A stretch of DNA of 29,398 nucleotides from a virus. The notes beneath the pieces are model-generated. The model was not told where the DNA came from. It did no database searches and was given only the letters and a program-made list of their open reading frames with translations. The stretch is taken from positions 1 through 29,398 of IMG/VR virus record IMGVR_UViG_3300044703_000139, one strand, 5' to 3'. The translations under genes were made by a program, and so were the position numbers. Shown piece by piece: positions 26,309 through 29,398 of this stretch (position 1 is its first letter; each line of letters begins with the position of its first letter).

Positions 26309-28261
26309 ATGGGCCGCTGCGGCTGCACCGAGGCCTGCGCCTGCCTGATCACGCCCGGTCTCGGCATCGACGTCGACGGCACCGGCGACGCGAACAACCC
26401 GTACAAGATCAGCTTCGACCCGACCAACGGCGGCGTCATCGGCCGCGGGCTTACCTGGTCCGGCCAGACGCTCTCGACGAACCTCAAGCCCGGCGGTGGC
26501 CTCGAGTTCGACCCGGTCACCGGGGCCATGCTCGTCACCGGCGGCGGCGACCCGGGCGGCGGCGGGATCGGAGCGACGGTGAAGTCGCTGGAGACGCTGA
26601 CCGTGGACGTCATCGGCGGCTCGCTCGGCGCGGGCTTCATGCACAAACCACCCGACCTGCTGTCGAGCTACATCTACGGCCAGACCGTCGGCCTCGACTT
26701 CCTCCAGGTCCCGGTCCGGTTCCTCAGCGACGGGACACCGGTGGTGTCGTTCTACGAGACCCTGACCAACGTCGAGGGCCTCAACGACATCGCCTCCAGA
26801 CCCATTGCCGACCAGCACGTCCAGGACCAGGACCTGTCGCGGTGGCGCACCGGCAACCTCAAGCCCGGCGCGTTCATGCTCCCGCAGAAGCCGACCAACG
26901 TCACCGACCCCATCGCGGGCTGGTTCGGCTACCTCGAACCCGGCCAGTACGGGCTCACCACCCTCGCCGACGTTCTGCGTGCCGTTGGCAACAAGGTCGT
27001 CCTGCTGCTCAATCTCACCTTCCCGGCGGTCAACGGCAGCGGCGCGTTCGTCCACGCGACGCCGGCCTGGCGCACCGAGCTGTTCATCCGACGCACCATC
27101 GACACCATCACCTCGTTCGGCGCCACCGGCAGCGTCATCGTCACCACCGACCAGCTGTTCATCCCGCCCAACAGCGGCACCGCGCCGACCGACGTCCTCA
27201 AGCGGTTCAGCGACAACGCCATGGTCGTCGGCCCGTACATGGCGAACCAGGCGATGATCGACGCCTACCCGCCGGACGACCCTACGAAGTGGCAACCGAC
27301 GTGGACCTGGGTGTTCGCGTCCTGGCGGGCACCGCGCGCCAACCTGGCGAAGTACGTCGCCGCGAAGCTGCACACCATCCTGTTCGTCGTCTCCCGCCAC
27401 TACCTGCGCTCGGCGATCGTGCACAACTCCGCGCAGGTGCCCGGCGCGAACGGCGTCGGCGCGAAAGGCGTGATCTCGGCCGATCCCGAGTACTACGGCG
27501 GCATCGCCTCGCGCGGCGCGCTCGTCGGCTGGAAGTACCGCAAATACCACGGCGACTGGCAATACGGCACCGTCCACCACGGACTTCTGCCACCCGGCGA
27601 CGACACCCTGCCCAACGTCAAACCGTCCATCCGCGGCTGGTCCTACTCCACCTACGACGCCTGCTGGATGGGATCGCAGTCCATCATCGAATCCGGCTCG
27701 AACACCGCCTGGGTACTGCACGGCGAGCTGTCGCCGTTCCCGGACACGAACAGCTTCAGCCTCGACTTCGGACCCGGCTTCGGGATGACCTCACCCGAGC
27801 CCTACGGCTGGATGGCACTCGCGTTCGCCGTGCCCACCGACCACGGCTTCAAGGACCCGCCCGGCGCCGTCGCACCGGGGGACCCGCTCTACGCGCTGGA
27901 CTCCGGCTACGTGATGTTGTTCGACACCAACGGATTCGCCTTCCTCTGGGCCTTCGACAAGGGCGTGCAGACGACGATCGGCGGCGGCAAGAACGTCATC
28001 GGCGGCGACCCGGCGGCCGGGGCGGTGTACTGGTACCGCATCGGGGTGAATCCCAACGGCATCAAGGTCACCCAGCTCACCGGCAACGGCCAGCTCGGCA
28101 CGGTGCTGTGGGAGGTCAAGACGGACCTGGCCAAGCAATTTCGGGGCCAGTACTGCTATCTGGGCCGCCTGGGCAAGAACATCACCGCGTGGAACGGCTA
28201 TACCGAGCCGATTTCGCACCTGCCCGGCGGCGGTTTCCCGCCCAACGGCCCCGTGGCCTGA
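26309..28261 (+). CDS. Tail-tip protein with degenerate GDPD-like domain
   Basis: 650 aa from an ATG with GGAGG six bases upstream; a TTG at 26303 is less likely. The N-terminus (CGCTEACACLITPGLGIDVD, GTGDANNPYKISF) is a short tail-attachment segment followed by Gly-rich linkers. Residues about 95-370 resemble a glycerophosphodiester phosphodiesterase TIM barrel: GLDFLQVPVRFLSDGTPVVS fits G-D-hE-D-V-T-DG-PVV-HD, YGLTTLADVLRAVGNKVVLL the TLxE strand, and VIVTTDQLF later strands. The catalytic HRG, E-x-D and HD residues are missing. Residues about 450-640 (LHGELSPFPDTNSFSLDFGP, GYVMLFDTNGFAFLWAFDKG) look like a lectin jelly roll. Likely a receptor-binding protein for a cell-wall polymer (inference). 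Confidence 0.75.
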   Translation: MGRCGCTEACACLITPGLGIDVDGTGDANNPYKISFDPTNGGVIGRGLTWSGQTLSTNLKPGGGLEFDPVTGAMLVTGGGDPGGGGIGATVKSLETLTVDVIGGSLGAGFMHKPPDLLSSYIYGQTVGLDFLQVPVRFLSDGTPVVSFYETLTNVEGLNDIASRPIADQHVQDQDLSRWRTGNLKPGAFMLPQKPTNVTDPIAGWFGYLEPGQYGLTTLADVLRAVGNKVVLLLNLTFPAVNGSGAFVHATPAWRTELFIRRTIDTITSFGATGSVIVTTDQLFIPPNSGTAPTDVLKRFSDNAMVVGPYMANQAMIDAYPPDDPTKWQPTWTWVFASWRAPRANLAKYVAAKLHTILFVVSRHYLRSAIVHNSAQVPGANGVGAKGVISADPEYYGGIASRGALVGWKYRKYHGDWQYGTVHHGLLPPGDDTLPNVKPSIRGWSYSTYDACWMGSQSIIESGSNTAWVLHGELSPFPDTNSFSLDFGPGFGMTSPEPYGWMALAFAVPTDHGFKDPPGAVAPGDPLYALDSGYVMLFDTNGFAFLWAFDKGVQTTIGGGKNVIGGDPAAGAVYWYRIGVNPNGIKVTQLTGNGQLGTVLWEVKTDLAKQFRGQYCYLGRLGKNITAWNGYTEPISHLPGGGFPPNGPVA

Positions 28262-28281
28262 CCCTCGAAAGGAATATTCCG

Positions 28282-28863
28282 ATGCCGAACCCCTGCCAGC
28301 CGTTCGAGTACAACCAGAACAACGGGCCGTACCGGGTCGGGCTGCGGCTGACCCTGCCGAAGGGCTACGCCGACCGGGGCGATCCCGGAGGCGGCGGCAT
28401 CCCGGCGACATCCGAGGTCCACGACGCCCTGTGGACCGCGTTCGACGCCAAACCGGCCGAAGTCACCGAGCGGCTGCCCGGCTTCGAGTCCACGACGGTG
28501 TGGATCGGCACCGACCGTGTGTTCAACGGGGCACCCATCCAGCCCGACGACCCGACCAAGCCGGACACCCCCGCGGATCCGCTGATCTGGTACGTCCAAA
28601 CCTGGGTGTACGCGCCGTACGCGCCCTCGAACCGGTCGCTGGACTACCCGTGGCTGGCCGGTCGCTGGGTCGCCGAGGTAGCGACTCTCGAGTTGCCAAA
28701 CTCGCACGGCACGATGGGCCTGGCGGTCACCACTGTCGTCTACCAGGCCGGTCCGGACCAGCGCTTCGTCGGCGTGCTCCCGCCGAACTACCCGGATGCC
28801 TCGCCGCCGCCACCCGCGCCGCGCAGCGACCCAGGCCCGGACTCCGTGCTCATCGGACGCTGA
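28282..28863 (+). CDS. Tail-module accessory protein
   Basis: 193 aa from an ATG with AAAGGA about nine bases upstream, 20 bases after the GDPD-like gene. The N-terminus (PCQPFEYNQNNGPYRVGLRL) and strands (ESTTVWIGTDRVFNGAPIQP, PLIWYVQTWVYAPYAPSNRS, TMGLAVTTVVYQAGPDQRFV) suggest a beta-rich domain. The C-terminus is Pro/Asp-rich. Co-operonic position implies a tail-tip or receptor-binding accessory. No family recognised. Confidence 0.7.
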   Translation: MPNPCQPFEYNQNNGPYRVGLRLTLPKGYADRGDPGGGGIPATSEVHDALWTAFDAKPAEVTERLPGFESTTVWIGTDRVFNGAPIQPDDPTKPDTPADPLIWYVQTWVYAPYAPSNRSLDYPWLAGRWVAEVATLELPNSHGTMGLAVTTVVYQAGPDQRFVGVLPPNYPDASPPPPAPRSDPGPDSVLIGR

Positions 28864-28866
28864 CCT

Positions 28867-28880
28867 GCGCGGGGCCGCGC
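28867..28880 (+). terminator. Possible terminator of the tail operon
   Basis: GCGCGG-GG-CCGCGC, a perfect 6-bp-arm palindrome starting four bases after the stop at 28863. No T-run follows, as is common in actinobacteria. The remaining 28881-29008 gap shows no gene. Confidence 0.4.
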
Positions 28881-29008
28881 TACCGTGGTGAAGACATCAC
28901 AGCCAGCCGGGCGCGCGGTTCCCCGAATCGACCACGGTCGAGGGTCACCTGATCGAGGGAATATCGGCCTTCCGACAGTGAAAATAGGCCCCTTCAAACG
29001 AGGTATAG

Positions 29009-29398
29009 ATGACGGCGCGAACAGAACCGGCTCACCAGCCCGGCGACCAGCCGGCCGAAGAGCGGTGCGAGCGCTGCGAACTGCTGATCGGCGCGGGCTG
29101 CGCCTGCCACGTTCCGCAGGCCCGGCCCGGCCAGCGCTTCCTCCGGCTCGACAACTGGGGCCCGTTCGCGCCGGACACCATCCTGATCTCCCCAGGCGGC
29201 TACGCGCACCTGCCCGGAGCCTGTGGTCACCTCAGCGAGTCCGAGGTGACCGAGCCGGAATGGGGCTGGATCACCGCGCCGGAGCCGACGTTGTGGAGCC
29301 AGATCGGCGCGCAGAAGCCCGCGGTGGCCACCGACGGCAACACCGCGCGCACCGCCACCCGACGGTGCCAGGGCTGCGAACAGGCCGTGACGACCTAG
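29009..29398 (+). CDS. Cys-containing hypothetical protein
   Basis: 129 aa, ending on the last base of the window with its own TAG. The ATG has GAGG six bases upstream. An N-terminal Cys cluster (ERCERCELLIGAGCACHVPQ) and a late pair (RRCQGCEQAVTT) could form one zinc site between the ends. The centre (RFLRLDNWGPFAPDTILISP, GGYAHLPGACGHLSESEVTE) is mixed. It follows the tail operon after a 145-base gap and may begin a new transcription unit. Function unknown. Confidence 0.7.
   Translation: MTARTEPAHQPGDQPAEERCERCELLIGAGCACHVPQARPGQRFLRLDNWGPFAPDTILISPGGYAHLPGACGHLSESEVTEPEWGWITAPEPTLWSQIGAQKPAVATDGNTARTATRRCQGCEQAVTT

Noticed and set aside
25973-27721. 582-codon minus-strand reading across the tail-tip gene
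   Set aside because: Gly/Arg/Val/Asp-rich shadow of the GDPD-like gene; no ribosome binding site and no domain.

Overview
The window reads as part of a siphovirus-like phage or prophage from a high-G+C actinobacterium. The grounds are the very GC-rich codon use, GTG/TTG starts, apparently leaderless promoters and the gene families present. The host genus cannot be fixed from sequence alone; a Pseudonocardiales-type host is a guess. No integrase, terminase, portal, capsid, major tail or lysis gene was recognised, so this is a fragment, a permuted segment or an incomplete element.

Layout. (1) 1-1912: a mixed-strand block of likely cargo: a 71-aa protein with a ribbon-helix-helix-like N-terminus and a RHIM-like (amyloid-type) C-terminus, a two-helix membrane protein, a 71-aa leaderless-type gene and a hexapeptide-repeat acyltransferase. 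(2) 1917-14768: about 27 tightly packed leftward genes, mostly small and unrecognised, as in phage early regions. The recognisable ones are a RecA-core (Sak4-like) ATPase, an ArdC-type protein without its protease motif, an N6-methyltransferase-like protein without motif IV, a DUF488-like protein and a DUF4314-like protein. Promoter-like elements lie near 14.87, 11.30, 6.37 and 4.46 kb, two of them clear duplicates of each other. Strong GC hairpins occupy most of the larger intergenic gaps. (3) 14769-18553: a control and replication block. It has a divergent regulatory region, a leaderless-type gene for an HTH protein under two matching palindromes, a divergent small gene pair, and a winged-helix replication-initiator-like protein whose gene carries five out-of-frame iteron-like repeats, a candidate origin. 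(4) 18554-29398: a 478-bp noncoding region, then a rightward tail module: duplicated-domain tail assembly chaperone, overlapping second chaperone-region gene, 989-aa tape measure, distal tail and hub proteins, a 650-aa tail-tip protein with a degenerate GDPD-like domain, and accessory proteins.

Inferred working: the leftward operon would provide recombination, host-takeover and anti-restriction functions. The initiator would act on the origin within its own gene. The rightward operon would build the tail. The joining of the replication block directly to the tail chaperone, without head or major-tail genes, is the main architectural oddity. All family assignments come from reading translations by eye; no database search was run.
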